From positions 17,095 through 81,094 of the forward strand of contig NZ_JAIZZN010000017.1 of the NCBI RefSeq assembly GCF_020443565.1: a stretch of DNA of 64,000 nucleotides, read 5' to 3'. Below, in pieces: positions 20,052 to 29,332 of the stretch. This DNA is from Clostridium sp. CS001 (GTDB lineage: Bacteria; Bacillota; Clostridia; Clostridiales; Clostridiaceae). A program made the position numbers and the translations under genes. The notes below the pieces were generated by a model, which saw only the letters and a list, made by a program, of their open reading frames with translations, searched no databases and was not told the DNA's origin. Position 1 is the stretch's first letter. Each line of letters begins with the position of its first letter.

Positions 20052-20816
20052 ATGGAATATACAGTGCAAAAGCTAGGGAAGTTGGCAGGTGTAAGCACCA
20101 GAACACTTAGGTATTATGATGAAATAGGAATTCTTAAGCCGGCAAGAATTAATTCATCAGGATATCGAATCTACGGTGAAATAGAAGTTGATGGGTTACA
20201 GCAAATACTGTTTTACAGAGAACTAGGGGTGAGTTTAGATAGTATAAAAGAAATAGTAACATCACCTTCCTTTGATGGAACTATTGCACTTAGGGAACAT
20301 CGTGAAAAGCTCCTGGAAAAAAGAAATCAATTGGATACTTTAATAGCTAATGTGGATAAAACAATAGCATTAACAGGAGGGGTAATTAAAATGAGTAATA
20401 AAGAAAAATTTGAAGGCTTTAAGAAAAATATCATCGATAATAATGAGAAAAAGTATGGTAAAGAAATAAGAGAGAAATATGGGAAGGATACAATTGAAAA
20501 GTCAAATGCAAAAATGATGAACATGACGCAGGAGCAATATGGTGAGGTGACAAAACTAACGGAGCAAGTAATAGCAACATTAGCAGAAGCTTTTAAAAAT
20601 GGTGACCCAGCTAGTGATATAGCACAAAAAGCAGCTGATTTGCACAAGAAGTGGCTCACATATTATTGGAGTGAGTATAGCAAAGAGGCACATGCAGGTC
20701 TTGCCCAAATGTATGTTGATGATGAAAGATTCACAGCATACTATGATGAGAAGCAACCTGGAACAGCAGCTTTTTTGAGGGATGCAGTTTTTATATACAC
20801 TGGTATGAATCATTAA
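20052..20816 (+). CDS. MerR-family regulator with TipAS drug-binding domain
   Basis: A 254-residue activator. The N-terminal MerR winged helix (YTVQKLGKLAGVSTRTLRYYDEIGILKP) is followed by a dimer coiled coil and a TipAS antibiotic-recognition domain (about 120-254; MNMTQEQYGEVTKL, ADLHKKWLTYYW, YVDDERFTAYYD, PGTAAFLRDAVFIYTG). In the TipA/Mta/SkgA group this domain traps peptide drugs or hydrophobic compounds and turns on efflux genes. The start at 20052 follows AAGGAG. No efflux gene is adjacent, so only self-regulation is evident here. Confidence 0.92.
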   Translation: MEYTVQKLGKLAGVSTRTLRYYDEIGILKPARINSSGYRIYGEIEVDGLQQILFYRELGVSLDSIKEIVTSPSFDGTIALREHREKLLEKRNQLDTLIANVDKTIALTGGVIKMSNKEKFEGFKKNIIDNNEKKYGKEIREKYGKDTIEKSNAKMMNMTQEQYGEVTKLTEQVIATLAEAFKNGDPASDIAQKAADLHKKWLTYYWSEYSKEAHAGLAQMYVDDERFTAYYDEKQPGTAAFLRDAVFIYTGMNH

Positions 20817-20865
20817 AAGAAAGGTTGAATTAGAGGTCGCAACATTAGTAGAAGGTCATTATTTT

Positions 20866-20891
20866 GGGGTGTCAGTTAGGCATCCCTTTTG
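20866..20891 (+). terminator. Terminator after the MerR-TipAS gene
   Basis: GGGGTGTC pairs with GGCATCCC across a short loop and is followed by TTTTG. Confidence 0.7.
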
Positions 20892-20970
20892 TGTACATAA
20901 CTCAAAGTTCTAAAAAAGCAAAGAAGTGCATTATATTGAGATTTGGTAAAGGAGACAGGAGAGTATAAAT

Positions 20971-21942
20971 ATGTGGTTAAATAAAATTAGAAATCCGCTA
21001 TTATTTCAGGGTAGTAGCAAGAAAGAAAATTATTTCGAAGGTTGGTATTATAAACAAGTTTCTAGGGATCATAAAAGAGTAATAAGTTTTATACCCGGAA
21101 TTAGCTCGTTTAATAATGATGTTCATAGTTTCGTTCAATATATATATGTAAGCTTAGATGATGATAATAAGAAACTTATAAAAACAGGTTATGTTAAATA
21201 TCCAATTGAGGATTTTAAGTTTAATAATAATCCTTTTAGGCTTCAGATAGCAGATAACATTTTCACAGAATCAACGATAACAATTAAAATGGTAGATAAT
21301 AATATTGATATAGAAGGAAAATTGAATCTAGATCTATTTACCACCATAAAAAAATCTGTTTTAACTCCTAATATAATGGTTTTTTTTGCATATATACCTA
21401 AAATGGAATGCTATCATGGCATTGTAAGTATGAATCATCGAGTCAATGGAACAATTAGGATTGATAGTGAAGACGTAGATTTCCATGATGGAAAAGGATA
21501 CATTGAAAAGGACTGGGGAACTTCATTTCCAGAAAGATACATTTGGATACAAAGTAACAATTTCAATAATAGCGATACTAGCATTTTTTGTTCAATAGCT
21601 GATATACCCTTCATGGGAAAAAACTTTTTAGGATTCATATGCAATTTAATCATAGCTGGAGTTGAATATCGGTTTGCAACTTATAATAATAGCAAATTAA
21701 GAGTTGAAAGTATAACCAAGGAAAAGATAATAATAACATTAGAGAATAACAAGGTGAAGCTTAAAATAGAAGCGTATCTAAATGAAACAGGAGAATTAAT
21801 TGCACCAAAGCAAGGTGAGATGATAAAAGTAATAAAGGAAGAGGTTTCAGGTAAAGTTAAAATCAAATTATATAATAAGCAAAACGGAATTGCTTGCGAA
21901 GATATTTGTTATATAGCTGGAATTGAAGTTGTTGGGTTTTAA
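20971..21942 (+). CDS. Tocopherol cyclase-like family protein
   Basis: A 323-residue protein with the hallmarks of the bacterial tocopherol-cyclase-like family: FEGWYYKQVS near residue 24, IPGISSF, FFAYIPKMECYHGIVSM in the middle, and GYIEKDWGTSFPERYIWIQS. Plant tocopherol cyclase shares the fold, but clostridia make no tocopherol, so the substrate is unknown; a lipid or prenyl compound is a guess. There is no signal peptide and it stands alone. Confidence 0.8.
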   Translation: MWLNKIRNPLLFQGSSKKENYFEGWYYKQVSRDHKRVISFIPGISSFNNDVHSFVQYIYVSLDDDNKKLIKTGYVKYPIEDFKFNNNPFRLQIADNIFTESTITIKMVDNNIDIEGKLNLDLFTTIKKSVLTPNIMVFFAYIPKMECYHGIVSMNHRVNGTIRIDSEDVDFHDGKGYIEKDWGTSFPERYIWIQSNNFNNSDTSIFCSIADIPFMGKNFLGFICNLIIAGVEYRFATYNNSKLRVESITKEKIIITLENNKVKLKIEAYLNETGELIAPKQGEMIKVIKEEVSGKVKIKLYNKQNGIACEDICYIAGIEVVGF

Positions 21943-22049
21943 CAAAAATAGTAAAATCAGTATTATGGGGATGTTATTTTTTATTATTTAATTGTAAGTT
22001 ATACAAAAACTGTAGGATATGATTTCAAAATATTTGTGAGGTGCTTAAT

Positions 22050-22616
22050 GTGGATGTAAAAAGATTAGATGAAATATTATTATATAACAATGAATTTGTA
22101 AAAGATAAAAAATATGAAAAATACATAACAACGAAGAATCCAAATAAAAAGCTAGTGATTTTATCATGTATGGATACTAGGTTAACAGAATTATTGCCAA
22201 AAGCAATGAATATTAAGAATGGAGATGCTAAAATAATTAAAAATGCAGGTGCTACCATAATGCATCCCTTTGGCAGTATTATAAGGAGTATAATTGTGGC
22301 TATTTATGAATTTGGAGCCGAAGACGTAATGGTTGTTGGGCATCATGGTTGTGGTATGAGTAATCTAAATACAGAGAGTATTATGAAGAAGATAATAGAT
22401 AGAGGAGTATCAAAAGAAACTATATCTACATTATATAATTCAGGTATAGATGTTGGGCATTGGCTTCATGGATTTGAAACTGTAGAGGAATCAGTAAAAG
22501 AAAGCGTAAATGCAATTAAAAATCATCCTCTAATTCCTAAGGATGTTAATATTCATGGATTGATTATTGAACCTAATACAGGATGCCTTGAAGTGGTGGT
22601 AAATGGGTATCAGTAG
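22050..22616 (+). CDS. Beta-class carbonic anhydrase
   Basis: Interconverts CO2 and bicarbonate. A 188-residue protein with both zinc motifs: CMDTRL (Cys ligand and the Asp-Arg dyad) and VVGHHGCGMSN (His and Cys ligands), plus IKNAGATI. The start is GTG 22050, 7 nt after GAGGTG; another GTG at 22041 overlaps that site. It is of the short type found in many Firmicutes and probably supplies bicarbonate for carboxylases. It is a monocistronic gene. Confidence 0.92.
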   Translation: MDVKRLDEILLYNNEFVKDKKYEKYITTKNPNKKLVILSCMDTRLTELLPKAMNIKNGDAKIIKNAGATIMHPFGSIIRSIIVAIYEFGAEDVMVVGHHGCGMSNLNTESIMKKIIDRGVSKETISTLYNSGIDVGHWLHGFETVEESVKESVNAIKNHPLIPKDVNIHGLIIEPNTGCLEVVVNGYQ

Positions 22617-22782
22617 TATATGCCTAGAAATAAAATCATATGGGTAAAAATTGCAGATTATTTTGAACATAAGAAATAAAATAAAAAATTTATTAAATGT
22701 TAATATATAATAACTTTTAATACTAGTATAATATAAACATTGTGATAAAATGTTAATGTACTAGTTTTGAGAGGAGATAATT

Positions 22783-23298
22783 ATGGATATTATGAAAAAA
22801 GTATTTAAAGATTGGATATTACCTATAATCGCTGCAATTATAATAGCGTTTTTGATAAACAAATTTGTTTTCTTTAATGTTACTGTTCCAACAGGATCTA
22901 TGCTACCTACTATAAACCTAAAGGATAAAATTTTAGTAACAAGAGTTCATAATAAGAATAATCTTAAAAATGGAGATGTAATAGTATTTCATTCTGATGA
23001 ATTAGGTGAGGATCTAATAAAGCGGCTTATAGGATTACCAAATGATGAAGTGGATATTAAAGAAGATGGGTCGGTATATGTGAATCAAAAAAAAGTAGAT
23101 GAGAGCTATGTTGTATATCCCGGTGGCAAAATAGGAAAATTCAAGGTTCCACAAGACAGTTACTTTTTTATGGGAGACAACAGGGCAAATTCCTCTGATG
23201 CAAGATATTGGAATCAGCCTTATATACCTACGAAGGATATAATGGGGAAGGCAAGAATTATTATTAGTCCTTTTAGTAGATTTGGAAAATTAAAATAA
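22783..23298 (+). CDS. lepB: Type I signal peptidase
   Basis: Removes signal peptides from secreted proteins. 171 residues with one N-terminal membrane anchor (WILPIIAAIIIAFLINKFVFF). The catalytic Ser is in PTGSMLPTI and the catalytic Lys in DLIKRLIGLPNDEV; box E is MGDNRANSSDARYW. It is of the Gram-positive Sip type. GAGAGGAG precedes the ATG. It may process the secreted protein at 18617. pepV follows after 44 nt. Confidence 0.96.
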   Translation: MDIMKKVFKDWILPIIAAIIIAFLINKFVFFNVTVPTGSMLPTINLKDKILVTRVHNKNNLKNGDVIVFHSDELGEDLIKRLIGLPNDEVDIKEDGSVYVNQKKVDESYVVYPGGKIGKFKVPQDSYFFMGDNRANSSDARYWNQPYIPTKDIMGKARIIISPFSRFGKLK

Positions 23299-23342
23299 TA
23301 AAATAAGCCACTTTTGTGGACTATTACTGGAGGTAAAACAAA

Positions 23343-24734
23343 ATGCAATTGAATAAATTAATTGATTATATGAAAGAAGAAATTATTAAATCAACTCAAG
23401 ATATTGTTAGAATCAAAAGTATAGAAAGCCAGCCAAAACCGGGAATGCCGTTTGGAGAGGGTGTAGCTAAGTCATTAGAATGTGCATTAAACGTAGCAAA
23501 AGAATTGGGTTTTCACACAGTTAACTTAGATGGATATGTTGGATATGCAGAGCACGGACAGGGCGAAGATTATGTTGTAGCCTTAGGCCACTTAGATGTT
23601 GTTCCAGAAGGAGATGGATGGATTTACCCAGCTTATGGAGCAGAGATTCATGATGGAAGAATGTATGGACGTGGAACTACAGATGATAAGGGTCCGATAA
23701 TGGCAACACTGTACGGATTAAAAGCAATTAAGGATGCAAAATTGCCTCTTTCTAAAAGAATTAGAGTATTATTTGGAACTAATGAGGAAACTGGAAGCAA
23801 GGAACTTGAACATTATTTGGAAAGAGAGAAGCCACCAGTTGCTGGATTTACGCCAGATGCAGACTATCCAATAATCAATGGAGAAAAAGGTATAACTATT
23901 TTCAATATTGTAAAGGATTTTAATAATATAGGACAAGGTGAGAATCTTATAAAATACATAAAAGGCGGGCAAGCAGCTAACATGGTGCCTGATTATTGTG
24001 AAGCAGGGATTATAGCTAAGGATGCACAAAGCACCATAAAATCAGTGGAGACATTTGCGAAAAAAATGGATTATAAAATTTCAGCAGAAGTTAAAGAAAA
24101 CATGGTAATAATTAAATCTGTAGGAGAATCAGCTCACGGAAGTTTACCACAACTTGGACGCAATGGTATAATGCAATTAGTTGCTTTCCTTGGAACTTTA
24201 GAACTTGGGTTAAATGACGTGTCAGAATTCATAGAGTTTTTAAATAAAAATATAGGTATGGAAGTACATGGAGAGTCTTTTGGTATTTGCCTTGAAGATA
24301 AGGATTCAGGCAAGTTATCTTTTAATGTTGGAGTAATAAGCATGGATGAAAAATCAGCTACAGTAACTTTAAATTTAAGATATCCTGTGACAAACAAATT
24401 AGAAGATATGATGAATCCATTCAATGATAGAATAGAAGGGGCAGGAATAAGAGTAGAAAAGTTTGTGCATCAAGAACCATTATACTTTTCACCAGATAGT
24501 CCAATTATTAAAGCACTTCAAAAGGTTTACACAGAACAAACTGGTGAAGAAGCTAAGCTAGTGTCTATAGGTGGTGGTACTTATGCTAAAGAGATGCCTA
24601 ACACTGTAGCTTTTGGACCAATGTTTCCAGGAGAAGAAGATACTATCCACAAACCAAATGAATATATCACTATAGATAATTTAATTAAAAATGCTAAAAT
24701 ATATGCTCATGCATTATATGAATTAGCAAAGTAA
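23343..24734 (+). CDS. pepV: M20-family dipeptidase PepV/Sapep-like
   Basis: Zinc dipeptidase of 463 residues. Metal-site motifs: ALGHLDVVPEGDGW (first His and Asp), GRGTTDDKGP (bridging Asp), FGTNEETGSKEL (catalytic and ligand Glu), FTPDADYP, and a late GPMFPGEEDTIHKPNEYI with the last His. A lid domain is inserted around residues 190-370. PepV enzymes cut dipeptides, including those with an N-terminal beta-Ala or D-residue. A strong terminator follows. The dipeptide epimerase gene just downstream suggests use of wall-derived dipeptides. Confidence 0.93.
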   Translation: MQLNKLIDYMKEEIIKSTQDIVRIKSIESQPKPGMPFGEGVAKSLECALNVAKELGFHTVNLDGYVGYAEHGQGEDYVVALGHLDVVPEGDGWIYPAYGAEIHDGRMYGRGTTDDKGPIMATLYGLKAIKDAKLPLSKRIRVLFGTNEETGSKELEHYLEREKPPVAGFTPDADYPIINGEKGITIFNIVKDFNNIGQGENLIKYIKGGQAANMVPDYCEAGIIAKDAQSTIKSVETFAKKMDYKISAEVKENMVIIKSVGESAHGSLPQLGRNGIMQLVAFLGTLELGLNDVSEFIEFLNKNIGMEVHGESFGICLEDKDSGKLSFNVGVISMDEKSATVTLNLRYPVTNKLEDMMNPFNDRIEGAGIRVEKFVHQEPLYFSPDSPIIKALQKVYTEQTGEEAKLVSIGGGTYAKEMPNTVAFGPMFPGEEDTIHKPNEYITIDNLIKNAKIYAHALYELAK

Positions 24735-24762
24735 ACATATGTTTTAACAATAGAAAATAAAT

Positions 24763-24808
24763 TTTAGACCTATATCTTACAAAATAAGATGTAGGTCTAA
24801 ATATTTTA
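24763..24808 (+). terminator. Strong terminator after pepV
   Basis: TTTAGACCTATATCTTA pairs with TAAGATGTAGGTCTAAA (17 bp, one G-T) and is followed by TATTTTAT. The AT-rich 24809-24974 holds no recognised gene. Confidence 0.85.
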
Positions 24809-24974
24809 TAAGAGGTGAATTTAAAAAAATATTGGTCATTGAATTTATTAAATAAGCATAGATTTAAAATAGAAATAGGGGTATAATAAAATATTATGCT
24901 ATTAATAGTTTGTTAATAAATTTATAAGCAGGTTAAGTTAAATTTAAAATATTAAATTTAAGTGAGGGATAAGT

Positions 24975-26063
24975 ATGAAGATACAAGATATTAAAATAGG
25001 AAAAATTAATATTGCATTAAAACATCCATATAGAGTAGGAAAGAAAACTCTTACATATTCAGATGAAATAGTTATAAAAATAATTACAGATACAGGGGAA
25101 ATCGGCTATGGTAGTGCAGCACCGACACCGTTAATAACAGGAGAAACAATGAATTCAATTGTAGGTGCAATAAACCATATGAAAGATGAAATTATAGGCC
25201 TGGATATTGATAATCTTGAAGGAATTATGAAAATTATTCATAATTCCATTTTTGGAAATAATAGTGCAAAGGCAGCTATAGATATTGCAATATACGATTT
25301 GTATTGTAAGAGGTATGGATTGCCACTTTATAAGTTTCTAGGAGGATATAAAACTACACTGACCACAGATATTACAATTGCAAATGATACAGTGGAGCAT
25401 ATGGTGGGGAAATCTTTAGAAGCTGTATTAGATGGGTACACTTATTTAAAAGTAAAGATTGGGAATGATATAGACCTTGACATAGAAAGAGTAAAAGCAG
25501 TAAGAACAGCAGTAAGGCGAGGAATAAAAATAAGAGTAGATGCTAACCAGGGGTGGGCTCCAAAGGAAGCTGTAAGTATTATCAGAAAGTTTGAAGATAT
25601 GGGATTAGATATTGAATTTGTTGAACAGCCAGTTAAGGCTTGGGATATTGATGGACTAAAATACGTTACAGACAATGTGTCAACAAAAATCCTTGCAGAC
25701 GAAGCGGTTTTTGGACCATCAGATGCCTTTAAAATAATTGAAAAAAGAGCGGCAGACCTCATAAGTATAAAGCTTATGAAGTGCGGAGGCATCAATAATG
25801 CAATAAAAATATATAACATGGCAGAAAATATGGGTATAAGATGCATGATGGGATGTATGCTAGAAAGCAGAATAGGAATAACTGCAGCGGCTAGTTTTGC
25901 AGCATCAAAATCTAATATGATTAAAGCGGATCTAGATACTATATTGTTATTTGAGCAAGATTCAATAATTGGAGGAGCAAGCATTTCAGCAAATAAGATA
26001 ATCATCAATGATTTTCCGGGTCTTGGTATTTCTGATATTATTGGATGGCATGAAATTTTATAG
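24975..26063 (+). CDS. Dipeptide epimerase (L-Ala-D/L-Glu epimerase type, enolase superfamily)
   Basis: A 362-residue enolase-superfamily enzyme of the muconate-lactonizing subgroup. A capping domain is followed by the barrel with the acid/base Lys pair in YLKVKIG, metal ligands in RVDANQGW, EFVEQPV and ILADEAVFG, and the opposite Lys in SIKLMKCGGI. Family members recycling murein peptides epimerise L-Ala-D-Glu. The exact dipeptide cannot be read from sequence. Placed after pepV; together they could turn peptidoglycan dipeptides into L-amino acids. Confidence 0.88.
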   Translation: MKIQDIKIGKINIALKHPYRVGKKTLTYSDEIVIKIITDTGEIGYGSAAPTPLITGETMNSIVGAINHMKDEIIGLDIDNLEGIMKIIHNSIFGNNSAKAAIDIAIYDLYCKRYGLPLYKFLGGYKTTLTTDITIANDTVEHMVGKSLEAVLDGYTYLKVKIGNDIDLDIERVKAVRTAVRRGIKIRVDANQGWAPKEAVSIIRKFEDMGLDIEFVEQPVKAWDIDGLKYVTDNVSTKILADEAVFGPSDAFKIIEKRAADLISIKLMKCGGINNAIKIYNMAENMGIRCMMGCMLESRIGITAAASFAASKSNMIKADLDTILLFEQDSIIGGASISANKIIINDFPGLGISDIIGWHEIL

Positions 26064-26098
26064 ATACAAGGTAAAATCATTGAAATGGGGTGATAGTT

Positions 26099-28270
26099 TT
26101 GAATAATAAGGATACTGAATATGATGTAGAGGCTAGTCTTTTAGAAGTGGAATTAAAAAAGCAATTAGAATTTAATGTAGAAGAAGAAAAGTTAAGAGAA
26201 TCCACTCAAGTTATTAGTGAAGAAATCCTTAACTACATTGAGAAAAGGAAGGAAATTCTACAATATATTTTAGACTATAGAAAAAGTGTAATTGAAGACT
26301 ATAGGGATGATGAAGATATGGGAATAGAATATTTTGATCATGAGAGATATGTCATGGAAGAGGCTTTCAAAACTATTGATAGAAGACTTAAGGAGTTAAC
26401 TGCGCTTAAGAGTTCCCCTTATTTTGGAAGAATAGATTTTTCAGAGGAAGACTTTGGCATTGATAAAATGTATATAGGAAGGTTTGGAGTTACTCCACAA
26501 AATACCTTTGAGCCTTTAATAGTGGATTGGAGAGCTCCTGTTGCATCATTATTTTATGCAGGTGCATTAGGGGAAGCATCTTATGATGCGCCAAAAGAGA
26601 AGATATTAGTAAACATTTTGGCTAAAAGACAATTTATTATAAAAAAAGAAAAACTTTTTGGTATGTTTGATTCAGCACTAGATATAAAAGATGAAATACT
26701 TCAAATGGTGCTTAGTAGCAATGCAGGAGAAAAGTTAAAAGATATAATAATGACAATACAAAAGGAACAAGACGATTTAATAAGACAACCACGAACTAAA
26801 ACTATTGTCGTGGATGGTGTGGCTGGAAGTGGGAAAACTACTATAGCACTTCATAGGGTGGCATATTTACTCTATAATTACAGAAAAGTACTAGAAGACA
26901 AGGTTTTAATATTAGGGCCAAACAACGTGTTTATGGAGTATATATCTTCAGTGCTACCAAGCCTTGGGGAATCTGGAGTTAAACAAACCACCTTTAGGGA
27001 CTTTGCTTTTGATATTTTAGAACTTTCAGAAGTAATGAGTCTAAAAGAATACATGGAAAAAGTACTTAGTGGGGAAAAGGAATTTACGAAGGACATTAAG
27101 TATAAAAATTCTATAGAGTATATGCACTTTCTTGATGAATCAATAGAAAGATTAGATAGTGAATACTTTGAAATGGAAGATTTACTTTTCATGGATGAAA
27201 TAATAGTATCTAAGGAAGATATAATGGATATGTTTTATAATCATTATAAAACCATGCCTTTATTTAGAAGAAGTAAGAAGATTAAAAGAATTATTTATTC
27301 TAAAATTAGAGATGCTAGGGATGAAAAGGTTAGATTTATACAAAATGAATATCAGAATGCTATAAAGGATCTATCTGAGGAAGAGCAAAATTTTAAAGTA
27401 AGTGATTTAGATTTTAATAGAAGACTTAAAATACGTGAAGTTATTAAAGAAGTAATAAAGTTAAAAAGAAACTTTACTTTTCTTGAAAATGAAAATTGTG
27501 TTGAGTTATACAATAAAATAAATGACTATAAGGTGCTAACTGAAAATGATTTAAGTGGTATCTTATATTTAAAGATTAAGATGGAAGGAATAAAGCTTTC
27601 TGAGGAAATAAAACATGTAGTAATTGATGAAGCTCAGGACTATAACCATCTTCAATTCCTGGTAATAAAGGAATTAACAAAGTGCACTTCCTTTACTATA
27701 GTTGGAGATAGTAACCAAAGAATGATTCCATATGAAGGAAAGCTTCCTATGCTTAACATAAAAGAAATACTTCCAGAGTGCAATGTGGAGGAATTTAAGC
27801 TAAATACTAGCTACAGATCTACAAAAGAGATTATGGAGTATGCTAATAAATATTTGGATGCAGAACCTATTGTCCCTATAGTTAGAAATGGTGAAGTAGT
27901 AACGGAGAAATTAATTTCAAATAAGGATGAACTTAAAGAATTTATTCTTAGTAAAATAGCAGTGTTTAAAAATAAAACTTATGAAAATATTGCAATTATC
28001 TGTAAAGATATAAACGAAGCTGAAGATGTCTTTGAATTAATTAAAGATAGTGAAAAGGTTAGAATTATAAATAAAGAAAATGCTGTATACCATAGTGGAA
28101 TTGTTGTTATTCCATCATATTTTGCTAAGGGACTTGAATTTGATGCTGTGGTCATGGTATTAGATAAGCAAAGTGATGCAGATGAATATAAACAAGAGGA
28201 TAAACTTAGATATGTGATGGCAACTAGGGCATTACATGAACTTCATGTGGGGGTTAAAAATCAATTCTAG
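26099..28270 (+). CDS. helD: HelD-like UvrD/Rep-family ATPase (RNA polymerase recycling factor)
   Basis: A 723-residue superfamily 1 motor. The N-terminal coiled-coil arm and the segment GRFGVTPQNTFEPLIVDWRAP are diagnostic for HelD, which pushes into stalled RNA polymerase to free it. Walker A is GVAGSGKTTIALHRVAYLLY (about residue 240), Walker B VVIDEAQDYNHLQF, then GDSNQRMIPYEG and a C-terminal helicase domain with ATRALHELHVG. The start is TTG 26099 after GGGGTGAT; GTG 26090 is the alternative. A family-B mini-palindrome lies 13 nt after the stop. Confidence 0.9.
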   Translation: MNNKDTEYDVEASLLEVELKKQLEFNVEEEKLRESTQVISEEILNYIEKRKEILQYILDYRKSVIEDYRDDEDMGIEYFDHERYVMEEAFKTIDRRLKELTALKSSPYFGRIDFSEEDFGIDKMYIGRFGVTPQNTFEPLIVDWRAPVASLFYAGALGEASYDAPKEKILVNILAKRQFIIKKEKLFGMFDSALDIKDEILQMVLSSNAGEKLKDIIMTIQKEQDDLIRQPRTKTIVVDGVAGSGKTTIALHRVAYLLYNYRKVLEDKVLILGPNNVFMEYISSVLPSLGESGVKQTTFRDFAFDILELSEVMSLKEYMEKVLSGEKEFTKDIKYKNSIEYMHFLDESIERLDSEYFEMEDLLFMDEIIVSKEDIMDMFYNHYKTMPLFRRSKKIKRIIYSKIRDARDEKVRFIQNEYQNAIKDLSEEEQNFKVSDLDFNRRLKIREVIKEVIKLKRNFTFLENENCVELYNKINDYKVLTENDLSGILYLKIKMEGIKLSEEIKHVVIDEAQDYNHLQFLVIKELTKCTSFTIVGDSNQRMIPYEGKLPMLNIKEILPECNVEEFKLNTSYRSTKEIMEYANKYLDAEPIVPIVRNGEVVTEKLISNKDELKEFILSKIAVFKNKTYENIAIICKDINEAEDVFELIKDSEKVRIINKENAVYHSGIVVIPSYFAKGLEFDAVVMVLDKQSDADEYKQEDKLRYVMATRALHELHVGVKNQF

Positions 28271-28282
28271 ATTAAATAAAAG

Positions 28283-28344
28283 GTTTTTTCTTATATTATG
28301 CTTTAACTAAAAGTATAGATTGCTAGCATAATATAAGAAAAAAC
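28283..28344 (+). repeat. Family B palindromic element, internally deleted (62 bp)
   Basis: A perfect 20-bp inverted repeat (GTTTTTTCTTATATTATGCT and its complement) flanks 22 nt. Its left 42 nt match the reverse complement of the right end of the 244-bp element at 50825-51068, with the inner part missing. One stem pair differs by a G-C to T-A exchange on both strands. It may also act as a terminator for helD. Confidence 0.8.
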
Positions 28345-28473
28345 AGTTTGGTTGAAAAGTAGATATTGTTTTTTGAAATCATATGCAGCAAGGTAGAGTA
28401 AAAAAATAGTTACAATTATTTTTTGTTTATAAGGATATATGAGAAAATCAAAATACAGAAAGGATATTTTAAA

Positions 28474-28923
28474 ATGGAAATAGAAAGAAAGTTTTTAATT
28501 AAAAAAATGCCAGATTTAACAAATGTACAGGCTATCGATATTGAACAAGGTTATTTATCTTTTTTTCCAGAAGTAAGAACAAGAAAAAAAGATGAGAAGT
28601 TTTATTTGACTGTGAAATCAGATGGAGATATTGCAAGGGAAGAATATGAAATAGAAATATCTCAAAACACATATGAAGAATTGAGCGATAAAGTAGCAGG
28701 TTTAGTGTTAAAAAAAAGAAGATACGAAATACCTCTAAACAAAGTTGATGTTGCTGAATTAGATATATATGAAAATTTTGAAGATTTAAAGGTGGTAGAG
28801 GTTGAATTTATCGACATTGATTCCGCAAATAATTTTGAAGTACCTTGTTGGTTTGGAACTGAAGTCACAAGGGATAAGGAATTTAGAAATAAAACTTTAG
28901 CGCAAATAATAAGTAATGTATAA
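28474..28923 (+). CDS. CYTH-domain protein (triphosphate tunnel metalloenzyme family)
   Basis: A 149-residue single CYTH domain beginning with the family signature MEIERKFLIK. Further conserved charges of the tunnel are EVRTRKKDEKFYLTVKSDG, EEYEIEI, KKRRYEIP, and VAELDIYENFEDLKVVEVEF. Family members hydrolyse inorganic triphosphate or make cAMP; small bacterial ones are usually triphosphatases. The start at 28474 follows AAAGGA; an upstream in-frame ATG at 28423 lacks such a site. It converges on the gene at 28943. Confidence 0.88.
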   Translation: MEIERKFLIKKMPDLTNVQAIDIEQGYLSFFPEVRTRKKDEKFYLTVKSDGDIAREEYEIEISQNTYEELSDKVAGLVLKKRRYEIPLNKVDVAELDIYENFEDLKVVEVEFIDIDSANNFEVPCWFGTEVTRDKEFRNKTLAQIISNV

Positions 28924-28942
28924 AGTTTTTTTTTTTTAGTTA

Positions 28943-29308
28943 TTACCTTGTTAGTTCAGCCCAATTTTCAATAACTTCATTTAATTCTATAAGAGTACTA
29001 GTTTTATCTTCAGCAGATATGGAACCTCTAAGTCTTGCAATGTTTAAACTTATATTATACAGTTCGTCTCTTTCAACACTAAATTGAATACGTGGCATAA
29101 TTTTTTTCCAAGCAGTATCAATACTTACTATATCTTCATGAAGTAGAGTCCATTTTTCAGCTTTTGCATGTTCGATGGATAGTTCTACAAAAGAAATTAC
29201 ATCTTCTGAAGGATTGTTAGGATTTTTTAGAAAATTACCTCCTAGCATTAATAATACAAAGACAGACAAAGTAATTACTGGTATTGCAAATGATATAAAC
29301 TTTTTCAT
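28943..29308 (-). CDS. DUF4363 membrane-anchored protein
   Basis: A 121-residue protein with one N-terminal membrane segment (FISFAIPVITLSVFVLLMLG) followed by an outward helical domain with SIEHAKAEKWTLLHEDI and RLRGSISAEDKTSTLIELNE. It matches DUF4363, which very often sits next to DUF421 genes, as here (24 nt after the upstream gene). Function is unknown. Confidence 0.8.
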   Translation of the reverse strand: MKKFISFAIPVITLSVFVLLMLGGNFLKNPNNPSEDVISFVELSIEHAKAEKWTLLHEDIVSIDTAWKKIMPRIQFSVERDELYNISLNIARLRGSISAEDKTSTLIELNEVIENWAELTR

Positions 29309-29332
29309 CGGGATAAAATCACCACCTTCATT

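Noticed and set aside
25442..26080. Long minus-strand ORF opposite the dipeptide epimerase
   Set aside because: Antisense shadow; the plus frame has all enolase-superfamily motifs and a good start.
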